Positions 43,876 through 53,032 of a DNA stretch of 61,501 bases are shown piece after piece (position 1 is the stretch's first letter; each line of letters starts with the position of its first letter). Made by a program: the position numbers and the translations under genes. Source of the stretch: Candidatus Cloacimonadota bacterium (GTDB lineage: Bacteria; Cloacimonadota; Cloacimonadia; Cloacimonadales; TCS61); NCBI GenBank assembly GCA_030445745.1, contig JASUTE010000009.1:1-61501 (forward strand), in the 5' to 3' direction. The notes under the pieces are model-generated. The model was not told where the DNA came from, searched no databases, and saw nothing but the letters and a program-made list of their open reading frames with translations.

Positions 43876-44118
43876 ATGAGACCTCTGGAATGGAAAATAT
43901 TTCAAAAATTACCCGATGAAAACATAAGTTTAGATAATGTTTTAGAGTTATTAGACGGGATTTCACGCACTGAAAAGAAGAAGAGTTTTCCCGATGACTG
44001 CCATTTCCAATCTGATAAATATTTTGCTAAGCAGATCTTGCAGGCTTTAGTTAGATATCGCTTACTGAAAAGAGATGGCAGCAAATACAGCAAGGTAAAG
44101 AAAGCAAAACCTAGCTAA
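43876..44118 (+). CDS. Small basic hypothetical protein
   Basis: The start at 43876 has GGGAGA before it; a frame to 43846 is less likely. The 80-residue product (MRPLEWKIFQKLPDENIS start, lysine-rich end) may form a short helical, winged-helix-like domain (QILQALVRYRLLKRDG). No family is recognised. Its last eight bases overlap the 3' end of the convergent methyltransferase gene. Confidence 0.55.
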   Translation: MRPLEWKIFQKLPDENISLDNVLELLDGISRTEKKKSFPDDCHFQSDKYFAKQILQALVRYRLLKRDGSKYSKVKKAKPS

Positions 44119-44884
44119 CGAAGCTCTTAGTTAATTCATAAAGAGCTATGGCGCTGCTAACACCCACGTTCAAGGAATTTTTCCAACCTCTAAGAGGAAT
44201 CGACAGAATTTTATCAGCCATTTTAAGATGATGCGGAGGAATTCCCAGCGCTTCATTTCCTAAAATAAGGGCAAAACTTTCGGCAGGGCTGAATTTATCT
44301 ATCGCAGTTGCTCCTTCCACCGTTTCCAAGGCATAAATAGGTATTTCTTGCTTTTTCAGGAAAGCGATGGCAGCGCTGGTTTGCTCAAAGTAGCGCCATT
44401 TCACCATCTTTTCTGTGCCCATGGCAGTTTTTTTTACTTTTGCATTATCAGGTGTAGCTGTATAACCACACAGCAAAATTTGCTTTAAACCAAAACATTC
44501 TGCTATGCGGAAGATAGAGCCAACATTAAAAGCAGAACGTAAATTATCTAAAATAAGGTAAACCGGTATTGTTTCGCTGGCTTTTTTAGTGTCTTTTCTA
44601 TAAATTAGGAAGTCGTGATCGCGTGGTTCACGCTGATATTTTTGTAAAATTGGTACGGCTACCAACCAGAAATCTTGTAGTGAATTAAAAGTGTTAGTTA
44701 ATACTTGGAATTGTGGCAATAACTCAGATGGTAACCAAAGAACACAATGGTGCAACTCGGTTAATTGTTCTTCTCTCTGCTTTTCATCTTGCCAAATTTG
44801 TTGTAAGTGTTCACAAATATCCAGAATAACTCTTATCTGTTTTTGGGTGTTGAACCCTGTAAATTTCTTTTTAGAAAATTTCAT
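44111..44884 (-). CDS. SpoU/TrmH-family RNA 2'-O-methyltransferase
   Basis: The 257-residue protein has an N-terminal helical extension (1-105) and a SPOUT knot domain. Motif 1 is NLRSAFNVGSIFRIAE, motif 2 LILGNEALGI and motif 3 IPLRGWKNSLNVGVSSAIAL. These hold the conserved Arg of motif 1 and the Asn of motif 3. SpoU enzymes methylate ribose in tRNA or rRNA with S-adenosylmethionine. The exact target is unknown. TAGGAG lies upstream, and a palindromic TTGACAA region at 44922 is shared with the divergent thioesterase gene. Confidence 0.88.
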   Translation of the reverse strand: MKFSKKKFTGFNTQKQIRVILDICEHLQQIWQDEKQREEQLTELHHCVLWLPSELLPQFQVLTNTFNSLQDFWLVAVPILQKYQREPRDHDFLIYRKDTKKASETIPVYLILDNLRSAFNVGSIFRIAECFGLKQILLCGYTATPDNAKVKKTAMGTEKMVKWRYFEQTSAAIAFLKKQEIPIYALETVEGATAIDKFSPAESFALILGNEALGIPPHHLKMADKILSIPLRGWKNSLNVGVSSAIALYELTKSFVS

Positions 44885-44921
44885 AAAAACTCCTAAAACC
44901 AGGCAAAAAAAAATTAGTTAC

Positions 44922-44927
44922 TTGACA
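44922..44927 (+). promoter_or_regulatory. -35-like TTGACA box for the thioesterase
   Basis: TTGACA ends 44 bases before the ATG at 44972. TCTAAAT follows at 17 bases. The reverse complement gives TTGTCA for the divergent methyltransferase gene. Confidence 0.4.
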
Positions 44928-44971
44928 ACTAAATAATAATATATTCTAAATAAAAAAAAATTGGAGGTATT

Positions 44972-45367
44972 ATGGAATATAAACGGAAAATATATGGTTA
45001 TCAGTGTGATATTTACGGGCATTTAAACAATGCTAACTATCTTATGATCTACGAAGAAGCGCGCTCGGAATTATTAATGAAATTGGGATATTCATTAGAA
45101 AAATTGAAGCAAATGGGTTTGCACATATATTTGACCAGAGTGGAATTAAAATTCAAAAATGCTGTTTTAATGGAAGATAATATTATCGTTAAAACAACCA
45201 TAGCAAAGATTAACAGATTGCACTCTACCTGGCAACAACAGATTTATAATTCTGTTGGAGAGTTATGCAATCAGGCTACAATAGAAGGCGTTTTTGTTAA
45301 AAATGGGAAGCCGCAGCGCATTTCCAAAGAAATTTTAGCGAAATTTACCTCTTTTATTGAGGAATAA
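44972..45367 (+). CDS. Hotdog-fold acyl-CoA thioesterase (YbgC/4HBT family)
   Basis: The 131-residue protein has the 4-hydroxybenzoyl-CoA thioesterase motif YQCDIYGHLNNANYL, with the catalytic Asp near residue 13. It continues with YEEARSELL and the strand pattern of a hotdog fold. It would hydrolyse acyl-CoA thioesters; many relatives act with the Tol-Pal system, but no tol gene is here. TTGGAGG precedes the start. Confidence 0.88.
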   Translation: MEYKRKIYGYQCDIYGHLNNANYLMIYEEARSELLMKLGYSLEKLKQMGLHIYLTRVELKFKNAVLMEDNIIVKTTIAKINRLHSTWQQQIYNSVGELCNQATIEGVFVKNGKPQRISKEILAKFTSFIEE

Positions 45368-45465
45368 ACTGTTCAGCTTTTGGGAATGGTAAGAAGGGTA
45401 AAAGTAAATAGGGAAAGCATCCGCAACAATCTTTACCAGACATTCCAATGGGATTTAAAGTTTAC

Positions 45466-45513
45466 GGTAAAGCAATCCAGAATGGTTTAGAAAGCCAGAG
45501 TGTTTGCTTTACC
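45466..45513. repeat. 10-bp perfect inverted repeat in a non-coding gap
   Basis: GGTAAAGCAA (45466-45475) and TTGCTTTACC (45504-45513) enclose 28 bases. The gap 45368-45550 between the convergent thioesterase and mgtE genes shows nothing else. Confidence 0.5.
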
Positions 45514-45550
45514 TGGGCAAAGTGGTTTCGCAACTGTATATTCGCTAGAC

Positions 45551-46894
45551 TTACGTAAGAAAAATAGTTGCGAATCCCAGAAAAGAAGCAAAACCACCAA
45601 TATCGGTTAACATAGTTATGATAACACTGGAAGCGAGAGCTGGATCTATTTTCAAAGATTTCATGATGATTGGAATAAGCGAACCCATTAAGCCGGCAAT
45701 AAACATGTTGCAGATCATAGCAGCTCCCAAAATTATTCCTAACATCAAATTGCCCTTTAAAAAATAGGCAATTACAGTGGCAAAGCTGCCAATGATGATG
45801 CCATTGATAACTCCTACCCCAATTTCTTTTAATATTGCCCGAAAAGTATTGTGAATGGTTAGCTCACCCAATGCTATCCCGCGGGTAATTACTGTAAGTG
45901 TCTGAGTCCCTGAGTTACCGCCTAATCCAGCAACAATTGGCATAAGTACAGCCAAAACCGATAACTGCTGGATCGTATTCTCGAAAATTCCTACTACAGA
46001 GGAAACTATCAAAGCAGTAAACAGATTTAAAGTTAGCCAAGGCAAGCGTTTTCTAACTGAGTTCAAAGGTTTGGTAAAAACTTTGTCCTCACTCTCCAAG
46101 CCTACCATTTTGTAAGCATCTTCCGAAGCTTCTTCATCAATTACATCGATAACATCGTCTACAGTAATTCTACCTAAAAGATGCCCTTGTTTATCGATAA
46201 CGGGCAAGATATAAAGATCGTATTTACGAAATAGATGTGCTACTTGTTCTTGATCCAATTCTACGTCAGCAGTGATGATATCAGTGTCCATAATATCTTT
46301 AGCACGAGCTTGTGCTGATTGCCATAGCAGTTTAGTTATATCCAATCTACCTAATAACTTATTTTTACTATCTATTACAAAAGCGTAGTGGATATTTTCT
46401 ACCTCATGCGCTTGAGATTTAATATATTCAACGATTTCATCTCTTTTCATATCCGGTTTAACAGCAATAACCTCCAGCTGCATAATACCACCGGCGGTAT
46501 CTTCTGGATATTTAATCAATTGGCGTATTTCGCTGGAATCTTCAAAATCAATTTTATCCAGTTTTTTCAGAAGGCTTTCGGTTCTAGAGTGCTCTAAATC
46601 TGCCAAAATATCAGTAGCTTCATCGGAATCCATCTCATCCAAAATTTTAAGAAAGCGTACCTCTTTGATTTTGTTAATAAGTTCATCTTTGATTTCATCA
46701 TAAAGTTCGGGGAGTACATCAGAGGCTGTTTCTGCAGAAAGAAGGCGAAAAGTAAGCAGGCGAAATTCTTCCGGTAGTTCATTTATGAGTTGGGCAATGT
46801 CAGCGGGATGCATATTCTGGAGTAATTGTTTAACTTCGGCAAATTTCTTCTGCTCTATCAGGTTACATACGTCTTCATAAATTTCTGGTAACAT
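45551..46894 (-). CDS. mgtE: MgtE-family Mg2+ transporter (second copy)
   Basis: The 447-residue protein has a helical N-terminal domain, two CBS domains (IDSKNKLLGRLDI and HLLGRITVDDVIDVIDEEASE) and five membrane segments. It carries the classical MgtE pore loop MPIVAGLGGNSGTQTLTV and the TM5 Asp in TMLTDIGGF. It is the more canonical of the two mgtE copies and lies outside the accessory region. It is convergent with the thioesterase gene and starts 107 bases from the rplQ stop, downstream of the ribosomal terminator on the same strand. Confidence 0.95.
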   Translation of the reverse strand: MLPEIYEDVCNLIEQKKFAEVKQLLQNMHPADIAQLINELPEEFRLLTFRLLSAETASDVLPELYDEIKDELINKIKEVRFLKILDEMDSDEATDILADLEHSRTESLLKKLDKIDFEDSSEIRQLIKYPEDTAGGIMQLEVIAVKPDMKRDEIVEYIKSQAHEVENIHYAFVIDSKNKLLGRLDITKLLWQSAQARAKDIMDTDIITADVELDQEQVAHLFRKYDLYILPVIDKQGHLLGRITVDDVIDVIDEEASEDAYKMVGLESEDKVFTKPLNSVRKRLPWLTLNLFTALIVSSVVGIFENTIQQLSVLAVLMPIVAGLGGNSGTQTLTVITRGIALGELTIHNTFRAILKEIGVGVINGIIIGSFATVIAYFLKGNLMLGIILGAAMICNMFIAGLMGSLIPIIMKSLKIDPALASSVIITMLTDIGGFASFLGFATIFLT

Positions 46895-46956
46895 AGCTTT
46901 CCTCTTTGCCAGTTTTTTACCGCAAAAATAAGTTATTATAAAAAGGCAATAAAAAA

Positions 46957-46982
46957 ACTGGTCTAAGCATACTCAGACCAGT
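46957..46982 (-). terminator. Rho-independent terminator of the ribosomal operon
   Basis: On the minus strand ACTGGTCT pairs with AGACCAGT around a 10-base loop, followed by seven T. It starts 18 bases after the rplQ stop and closes the S10-spc-alpha run. Confidence 0.9.
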
Positions 46983-47000
46983 AAAAATATTTTTTTATTA

Positions 47001-47408
47001 TTAGCTAATATCTTCTGCCTTGATATCATCTTTTTTAGTTTTTTTAGCAGTTGCTGTTTTTACAAATTCGATAATCGCCATAGGTGCGCTATCACCTTTG
47101 CGGTAGCCATTTTTCAGAACGCGAGTATAACCTCCGTTCCTCTCTTTGTATTTGGGTGCTAGTTCATCGAAAACCTTTTTCACCAGGTCGCGATTTCGCA
47201 GAATCTTGTAAGCAAGGCGGCGATGGTGAACAGAATCTTTTTTCCCATAAGTGATGATTCTTTCGGCTAAACTGCGTACCTCTTTAGCTTTTGCCTGCGT
47301 AGTGTTAATTCTGCCATGTTCTACTAAAGATTTTACCAAATTATTCAGCATTAATCTGCGAGTGTCATTTTCTCTACCAAATTTTCTGCCTCTTACTCTA
47401 TGTCTCAT
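47001..47408 (-). CDS. rplQ: 50S ribosomal protein L17
   Basis: The 135-residue protein has the L17 start MRHRVRGRKFGRENDTRRLM and YTRVLKNGYRKGDSAPMAI. It binds 23S rRNA near the exit tunnel. The tail is about 15 residues longer than in E. coli after the core (Lys-rich). It is the last gene of the alpha part, 3 bases after rpoA. Confidence 0.97.
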   Translation of the reverse strand: MRHRVRGRKFGRENDTRRLMLNNLVKSLVEHGRINTTQAKAKEVRSLAERIITYGKKDSVHHRRLAYKILRNRDLVKKVFDELAPKYKERNGGYTRVLKNGYRKGDSAPMAIIEFVKTATAKKTKKDDIKAEDIS

Positions 47409-47411
47409 AAT

Positions 47412-48431
47412 CTAATCCTTTTTCATGACATTTGTTTTGTTTTTTGCTTTTTCTATTTTATTAAAAATACCATCTACATCCATGCCCAAAGAAAGATCGT
47501 ATTTTTCCAATAAAGAGTTGATCTCTTCCAATGACTTCTTACCGAAATTTCTATATTTCAACATCTCATTTTCAGTTTTACTTACCAATTCACCGATAGT
47601 GTCTATCTTTGCTGCTGCCAAACAATTGCTGCAGCGTACCGAAAGTTCTAGTTCGTTCACATTGGTCTTCAGGATTTGTTCCAGTCTGTCTAATTCGGGA
47701 TCCATCTCTACTTCTTTAATATATTCAGGCTCTTGTTCAAATCCCACTAATTTATCGTAAAGATCGCGCAGAATCTTGGCTGAGAGGAAAAGAGCATTTT
47801 TAGGATCGATACTGCCATCTGATGAAATTTCCATGATTAATTTATCGAAATCCATCTTTTCACCTACACGTTGCTTTTCTACTAAGAAATTAACCTTGGT
47901 AATAGGCGAGTAAACAGAATCGATTGGAATTACACCAACTGGTTTATCTTCCAAATCGTGTTCATTGCTGGGAACATATCCGCGGCCAATTCCGATCCAA
48001 ATTTCCATTCTAAAATCAACATCTTCGGTCATCTCCAGAAGTTCCAGGTCTTTGTTCACTATCTCTACTTCGTTAGTATCTTGAATTTCTGCTGCGGTAA
48101 TTGTACCTTTACCCTTGTGTTCCAACACAAGTTTTTCTTCATTAATGGAATCTGTTTTCACTACCAGTTTTTTCAAGCGCAGAATTAGATCAATAAAGTC
48201 GGAATCTGATCCTGGAATGGGAGTAAATTCATGATGTAGACCTTCGATCTTTACAAAACGTACAGCTGCGCCTTGTATGGAAGATAAAAGAACTCTTCGA
48301 AGAGTATTTCCAATAGTTGTGCCAAACCCTGGTTCTAGGGGGCCGATCTCAAATTTTCCATACGTAGAGCTATAAGATTCTCTGTCTACGTCGATATTTT
48401 CTGGTAATTGAATAGGTTCTAGGAACATCAT
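47412..48431 (-). CDS. rpoA: RNA polymerase alpha subunit
   Basis: The 339-residue protein has an N-terminal dimerisation domain (EPGFGTTIGNTLRRVLLSS; VKIEGLHHEF) and a C-terminal helix-hairpin-helix domain. The latter has LELSVRCSNCLAAAKI and FGKKSLEEINSLLEKY. The C-terminal domain contacts UP elements and activators. Length is normal. Two Met codons start it. It sits between rpsD and rplQ, as in most bacteria. Confidence 0.98.
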   Translation of the reverse strand: MMFLEPIQLPENIDVDRESYSSTYGKFEIGPLEPGFGTTIGNTLRRVLLSSIQGAAVRFVKIEGLHHEFTPIPGSDSDFIDLILRLKKLVVKTDSINEEKLVLEHKGKGTITAAEIQDTNEVEIVNKDLELLEMTEDVDFRMEIWIGIGRGYVPSNEHDLEDKPVGVIPIDSVYSPITKVNFLVEKQRVGEKMDFDKLIMEISSDGSIDPKNALFLSAKILRDLYDKLVGFEQEPEYIKEVEMDPELDRLEQILKTNVNELELSVRCSNCLAAAKIDTIGELVSKTENEMLKYRNFGKKSLEEINSLLEKYDLSLGMDVDGIFNKIEKAKNKTNVMKKD

Positions 48432-48448
48432 AAATTATCTCCTATCTG

Positions 48449-49084
48449 CTACTTAGAATAATACTCAACAATAAGACGTTCATCTACGTCTAATGGAATC
48501 TGGTCTCGAGTAGGCAAAGATAGCACTTTGCCAGTGAAATTATCTTTATTAACCTCGAACCATTCGAAGCTCTCTAATTCAGTTGTAGCTTCAATTGCTT
48601 CTTGTACCAGGTTCAGCTGTCTACTTTTCTCTTTAATAACGATCTCATCTTCCGCACTCACATTAAAAGAAGGGATATTTACCTTGCGGCCGTTGACCAA
48701 AATATGACCATGGCGCACAAGCTGTCTGGCAGCTTTACGAGAAGGAGCAAACCCCATTCTGTAAACTACGTTATCCAATCTTGTTTCCAGAAGTTGTAAC
48801 AAGTTATCGCCAGTTACACCGCTTCTACTGGCAGCCATTTTAAAGTATTTACGGAATTGTTTTTCCAAAATTCCATAAATTCGGCGTACTTTTTGTTTTT
48901 CACGGAGATGTATACCATAATCACTCATTCTTTTACGGAAACCACGGGCACTACCGTGTTCGCCGGGTATGTAGGCACGACGTTCGAATGAGCATTTATC
49001 GGAATTACAACGAGCACCTTTTAAGTATAATTTCGTGCCTTCACGTCTACACAATTTACATGATGATCCAGTATATCTTGCCAT
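48449..49084 (-). CDS. rpsD: 30S ribosomal protein S4, zinc-binding form
   Basis: The 211-residue protein keeps the zinc-type cysteines near the N-terminus (C-x2-C at SCKLCRR, then C26 and C31 in ARCNSDKC). It carries the S4 RNA-binding domain [21 protein letters not shown]4 nucleates 16S folding and can repress its operon. It lies 13 bases after rpsK. Confidence 0.98.
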   Translation of the reverse strand: MARYTGSSCKLCRREGTKLYLKGARCNSDKCSFERRAYIPGEHGSARGFRKRMSDYGIHLREKQKVRRIYGILEKQFRKYFKMAASRSGVTGDNLLQLLETRLDNVVYRMGFAPSRKAARQLVRHGHILVNGRKVNIPSFNVSAEDEIVIKEKSRQLNLVQEAIEATTELESFEWFEVNKDNFTGKVLSLPTRDQIPLDVDERLIVEYYSK

Positions 49085-49097
49085 AATCTATTTTCCT

Positions 49098-49499
49098 TTA
49101 TATTCTTCTTACTTTACGTGGTCGGCAGCCATTGTGAGGAATAGGAGTAGTATCGGTTATCATAGTTACGGTAAGGCCATTAGCATCCAAGGAGCGAATG
49201 GCGGATTCCCGGCCACTGCCAGGTCCTTTAACCACGACTTGTACCTTATTGATTCCTATTTCCAAAGCTGCTTTTGCTACTTCTTCTGCTGCCAACTGTG
49301 CAGCAAATGGGGTACTTTTACGAGATCCTTTATATCCAATTTTGCCACCACTAGACCAGGTAATCATATTTCCGGTTTTATCTGTGAGGCTTACAATTGT
49401 ATTATTGAAGGTAGCATGGATATGAACTACACCTTCATTGAAAGATACGCGTACACGTTTCTTTTTGGTTCTTGTTCTTTTAGTAGATCTTTTAGCCAC
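49098..49499 (-). CDS. rpsK: 30S ribosomal protein S11
   Basis: The 133-residue protein has a basic N-terminus, the [17 protein letters not shown] motif and the C-terminal THxGCRPxK-like end ([15 protein letters not shown]). It lines the mRNA path on the platform of the small subunit. It starts 9 bases after rpsM. Confidence 0.98.
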   Translation of the reverse strand: MAKRSTKRTRTKKKRVRVSFNEGVVHIHATFNNTIVSLTDKTGNMITWSSGGKIGYKGSRKSTPFAAQLAAEEVAKAALEIGINKVQVVVKGPGSGRESAIRSLDANGLTVTMITDTTPIPHNGCRPRKVRRI

Positions 49500-49508
49500 A
49501 AATCCTCC

Positions 49509-49877
49509 CTATCTTCTTTTTGCTCCAGAACCAGCTTTACGACCTTTTCTGGTTCTAGCATTTGTATGCGTACGTTGTCCTCGTACCGGGAGACCTTTTT
49601 TGTGTCTTAAACCACGGTAGCAACCAATTTCCATTAAACGTTTTATATCCATAGCCCTTTGAGTTCTAAGCTCACCTTCCACAATGTAATCGTTTTGGAT
49701 AATATCTCTGAGTTTCTTTTCTTGTTCTACGGAAAGGTCTTTTACACGAATATTTTCATCGATTCCAGCCTTGCCAAGTATTTCTTGGGATTTGGAGCGA
49801 CCAATTCCGAAAATATAGGTTAGTCCAATTATAACTCGTTTATCTTTGGGTAATTCAACACCTGCTATATGAGCCAA
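49509..49877 (-). CDS. rpsM: 30S ribosomal protein S13
   Basis: The 122-residue protein starts [15 protein letters not shown], with [15 protein letters not shown] and the C-terminal [13 protein letters not shown]. It sits at the subunit head and contacts tRNA. It is 21 bases after rpmJ, behind AGGAGG. Confidence 0.98.
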   Translation of the reverse strand: MAHIAGVELPKDKRVIIGLTYIFGIGRSKSQEILGKAGIDENIRVKDLSVEQEKKLRDIIQNDYIVEGELRTQRAMDIKRLMEIGCYRGLRHKKGLPVRGQRTHTNARTRKGRKAGSGAKRR

Positions 49878-49898
49878 TTTAAAACCTCCTGTTAATTA

Positions 49899-50015
49899 TT
49901 AACCTTGGCGCTGTTTGTGTTTAGGATTACTTGGACAAATAACTCTAATAACGCCGTTGCGTTTTATGATCTTACAATCTTTACAAATTTTTTTAACTGA
50001 AGCTTGCACTTTCAT
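49899..50015 (-). CDS. rpmJ: 50S ribosomal protein L36, zinc-binding (C+) form
   Basis: This 38-codon gene encodes [19 protein letters not shown], ending in [11 protein letters not shown]. Three Cys and one His (C11, C14, C27, H33) form the zinc ribbon. It lies 11 bases after infA and 21 before rpsM, its standard place. The C+ form implies zinc is normally available. Confidence 0.95.
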   Translation of the reverse strand: MKVQASVKKICKDCKIIKRNGVIRVICPSNPKHKQRQG

Positions 50016-50026
50016 TTTTTTTCTCC

Positions 50027-50245
50027 CTATTTATAGCGATACACTATTCTACCACGATTCAGATCGTATGGTGAAAGTTCAATTTTAACTTTATCACCAG
50101 GTAAAATGCGAATATAGTGCATGCGCATTTTACCTGAGCTGTGCGCTAGAATTTCATGTCCGTTTTCTAGCTCTACCTTAAAAGTAGTATTGGGTAAAGC
50201 TTCTTTAACTATACCTTCAACTTCAATTACACCTTCTTTAGCCAT
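50027..50245 (-). CDS. infA: Translation initiation factor IF-1
   Basis: The 72-residue OB-fold protein has [19 protein letters not shown] and the [19 protein letters not shown]-type end (here [10 protein letters not shown]). It occupies the ribosomal A site during initiation. It is 3 bases after map. Confidence 0.98.
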   Translation of the reverse strand: MAKEGVIEVEGIVKEALPNTTFKVELENGHEILAHSSGKMRMHYIRILPGDKVKIELSPYDLNRGRIVYRYK

Positions 50246-50248
50246 AAA

Positions 50249-51019
50249 TTAACCTTTCTGTTTCACTAGGGTTAATATTTCAGCTTTTCCATCACGAATT
50301 AAAATCGTGTTCTCAAAATGAGCTGAAAGTGAACCATCTGCAACTTTAAATACCCAGCCTTGCTCATCAACACGATTAGTTCCGATATTCACCATAGGTT
50401 CTATCGCAATTGTCATTCCCTCTTTCAGCCGCGGTCCTAAACCTTTTCTTCCGATATTGGGAATGCTGGGTTCTTCATGTAGTTGCCTCCCGATTCCATG
50501 ACCGGTGAGGTTGTCTGCAACGTAATAACCCTGGCTGGCTACAAATTTACCAATAGCATGCGATATATCACCTACTCTGGCACCAGCTCTGGCTTGTGCT
50601 ATTCCTCTGTCAAGTGCTTCTTGGGTTACCTGCATTAATTTTTTTGCTGTATCGGAAATCTCGCCAACAGCATAAGTTCTGGCAGCATCTCCATAGAAAC
50701 CATCTTTATAAACCCCTACATCAATACCGATGATATCTCCTTCTTGTAAAATTACTTTTTTAGAGGGTATACCGTGTACAACGTATTCATTTACAGAGGC
50801 ACAAATTGCACCAGGAAATGGCTTTAACCCCGGTATCCTGTAACCTTTGAAGGCTGGTTTTCCACCTTGAGAACTAATATATTTATCAGCAAACTTATCT
50901 AACTCATAGGTAGAAACACCGGGCTTTACTTTTTCGTACATTTTTTGTAGCAATATACCCACAATGCGGTTACTTTCTCGCATTTTCTCAATTTCGTAAC
51001 TGTTTTTTATTTGAATCAT
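50249..51019 (-). CDS. map: Type I methionine aminopeptidase
   Basis: The 256-residue protein has the five metal ligands of MetAP. Asp is in GIDVGVYKDGFYGDAART (two Asp), His in TGHGIGRQLHEEP, and Glu in IEPMVNIG and HFENTILI. HGIPS holds the substrate His. It removes N-terminal Met from new proteins. It is 16 bases after secY; the usual adk gene between them is absent. Confidence 0.97.
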   Translation of the reverse strand: MIQIKNSYEIEKMRESNRIVGILLQKMYEKVKPGVSTYELDKFADKYISSQGGKPAFKGYRIPGLKPFPGAICASVNEYVVHGIPSKKVILQEGDIIGIDVGVYKDGFYGDAARTYAVGEISDTAKKLMQVTQEALDRGIAQARAGARVGDISHAIGKFVASQGYYVADNLTGHGIGRQLHEEPSIPNIGRKGLGPRLKEGMTIAIEPMVNIGTNRVDEQGWVFKVADGSLSAHFENTILIRDGKAEILTLVKQKG

Positions 51020-51035
51020 GCTACTTTTCCTTTCA

Positions 51036-52355
51036 CTAGCCGCGGCGCCCTCTGAGTTTACCTTTTTTCATAAAACCTTCGTAATGACGCATTACCAAAT
51101 GAGATTCGATCTGTTGCAGTGTGTCAAGTGCAACGCCAACAATGATGATGAGGCCAGTTCCGCCAAAATAGAAAGGTAGATTAGCCCATTTTTGCATAAA
51201 TTGTGGCAATACTGCTACAAAAGCAAAGAAAGTTGCGCCAGGTAGTGTAATTCTAACTAAAACATTATTAATATAATCTGAAGTACTTTTTCCTGGTTTA
51301 CGGCCTGGAATGAATCCTCCGTATTTCTTCATATTTTCTGCCATTTCTACCGGATTTAATACCATCGCTGTGTAGAAGTAGGCAAAGAAAATGATAAGGC
51401 CAATATAAAGGACTGTGTACAAAAATGCTCCTGGAGACAACCATTGCACTACTGCTGTCATAAATTGACTATCTTTAAAGAAGGTAGCAATGGTGCGAGG
51501 GAACATTAATATGGACTGAGCGAATATGATGGGAATTACGCCGGCTGTATTCACTTTCAATGGAATATGTGTACTCTGCCCGCCATACACTTTTCGTCCA
51601 ATAATTCTTTTAGCATACTGTACTGGTATTTTTCTTTCACCTTCAGTAACTAAAACCACAGCAGCTGTTACAGCTACCATAACAACCAGCACTACTACAG
51701 CCATAAAGATAGACATAGCGCCTACTCTTACCATATTGAACATATCAATAAATCCTCTGGGATAACGGGCAATAATACCTGCAAAAATAATTAGCGAGAT
51801 ACCATTTCCTATCCCATGATCGGTTATTTGTTCTCCCAGCCACATAATAAACATAACACCAGTCACCATAGTGATAACACTGGTAAGCATGAATAAAAAG
51901 CCGGGGTTGGAAACAGCTGCTCCGCTTTGACCTTCCAGATTCATTAAGAAAATACTAAAACCAATGGCTTGGAATGCAGCAACGATAACAGTTCCATAGC
52001 GGGTGTATTGATTGATCTTTTTCTGGCCTTCAGCACCTTCTTTTCTAAGTCTTTCAAAGAAAGGAAGTACTCCTCCCAATAGTTGAATAACAATAGAGGT
52101 GGTGATGTATGGCATAATACCCAGAGCAAAAACCGAAGCCCTACCAAAATTACCGCCTACAAAAAGGTCGAACATTCCAAAAAGATTATTTCCGGAACTA
52201 GCACCACCTTGTAAAAATTCTTTTAGTATTGAAGCATTGATGCCCGGAACTGGAATAAAGCTTCCTAACCTGTATATAACAAGTATGAAGGCTGTGATCA
52301 GTACTTTTTTCTTCAGATCTGGTATTTTAAAAATATTTGTAATACTTTTTAACAC
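51036..52355 (-). CDS. secY: Protein translocase subunit SecY
   Basis: The 439-residue protein has ten membrane segments, the plug region after TM1 (RLGSFIPVPGIN), the GIMPYITTSIVIQLL segment and the large cytoplasmic loops with QYAKRIIGRK and GFIPGRKPGK. It forms the channel for secretion and membrane insertion. Its start abuts the rplO stop with no gap, so translation is probably coupled. Confidence 0.98.
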   Translation of the reverse strand: MLKSITNIFKIPDLKKKVLITAFILVIYRLGSFIPVPGINASILKEFLQGGASSGNNLFGMFDLFVGGNFGRASVFALGIMPYITTSIVIQLLGGVLPFFERLRKEGAEGQKKINQYTRYGTVIVAAFQAIGFSIFLMNLEGQSGAAVSNPGFLFMLTSVITMVTGVMFIMWLGEQITDHGIGNGISLIIFAGIIARYPRGFIDMFNMVRVGAMSIFMAVVVLVVMVAVTAAVVLVTEGERKIPVQYAKRIIGRKVYGGQSTHIPLKVNTAGVIPIIFAQSILMFPRTIATFFKDSQFMTAVVQWLSPGAFLYTVLYIGLIIFFAYFYTAMVLNPVEMAENMKKYGGFIPGRKPGKSTSDYINNVLVRITLPGATFFAFVAVLPQFMQKWANLPFYFGGTGLIIIVGVALDTLQQIESHLVMRHYEGFMKKGKLRGRRG

Positions 52356-52808
52356 TTAAACTACCTCCGCAGTACCGCCTAATTCCTCGATTCTGCTTTT
52401 TGCTGTTTTCGAGAAAGCATTTGCTTTGATAGTGATCTTTTTATCAAATTTGTCGGCATCTTTGCCTAAGATCTTCACTGGTGCAGCATTATTACCCTTG
52501 GCTTTCCTTATCAAATTCAATTTTTCCAATTTTTTGATATCAAAATCTGTTTCTTCCACAGATTGCAATTTGTTTAAATTCAGGGTACGATATTTAATTT
52601 TGAAGATATTGGTGAAACCACGCTTGGGCAGACGTCTTTGCAAAGGCATTTGTCCACCTTCAAACCAGATAGGAACTTTTCCGCCGGAACGAGATTTCTG
52701 ACCCTTGTGTCCGCGCCCAGCTGTTTTACCAGTACCAGAACCTACACCTTTACCTAGGCGTTTTCTATGCTTCTTAATCTTAGGTCTTTCGATTTTATGA
52801 AGATCCAT
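52356..52808 (-). CDS. rplO: 50S ribosomal protein L15
   Basis: The ATG ending at 52808 (MDLHKIERPKIKKHRKRLG) is chosen behind AAGGAG; a TTG two codons upstream is unlikely. The 150-residue protein has the Gly/Lys-rich GVGSGTGKTAGRGHKGQKSR segment typical of L15. It binds 23S rRNA late in assembly. Confidence 0.96.
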   Translation of the reverse strand: MDLHKIERPKIKKHRKRLGKGVGSGTGKTAGRGHKGQKSRSGGKVPIWFEGGQMPLQRRLPKRGFTNIFKIKYRTLNLNKLQSVEETDFDIKKLEKLNLIRKAKGNNAAPVKILGKDADKFDKKITIKANAFSKTAKSRIEELGGTAEVV

Positions 52809-52831
52809 TCTCAATCTCCTTGTGCGAAGCT

Positions 52832-53032
52832 CTAGCTCGCTGTTTTTTGTTTTTCTACTTCTTCTACTTTCACTAAATGACTTACTTTATTTATCATTCC
52901 GCGGATAACGGGATTATCATCGTGGATTTTGCTGCGGCCTATTTTTCCTAAACCTAAAGCTTTCACTGTGTCTTTTTGTTTTTGCTTTCTGTTTATGGTG
53001 CTGCGAATTTGGGTTACCTTAAGCTTCTGCAT
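52832..53032 (-). CDS. rpmD: 50S ribosomal protein L30
   Basis: The ATG ending at 53032 ([13 protein letters not shown]) is chosen. It lies inside the rpsE 3' end, giving a 14-base overlap in another frame, and matches the usual L30 start. A longer frame adds 16 residues from within rpsE. The 66-residue protein is of bacterial L30 size. Confidence 0.93.
   Translation of the reverse strand: MQKLKVTQIRSTINRKQKQKDTVKALGLGKIGRSKIHDDNPVIRGMINKVSHLVKVEEVEKQKTAS

Noticed and set aside
49035-49610. 191-codon plus-strand frame
   Set aside because: It runs antisense across rpsK and the end of rpsM and has no ribosome site.
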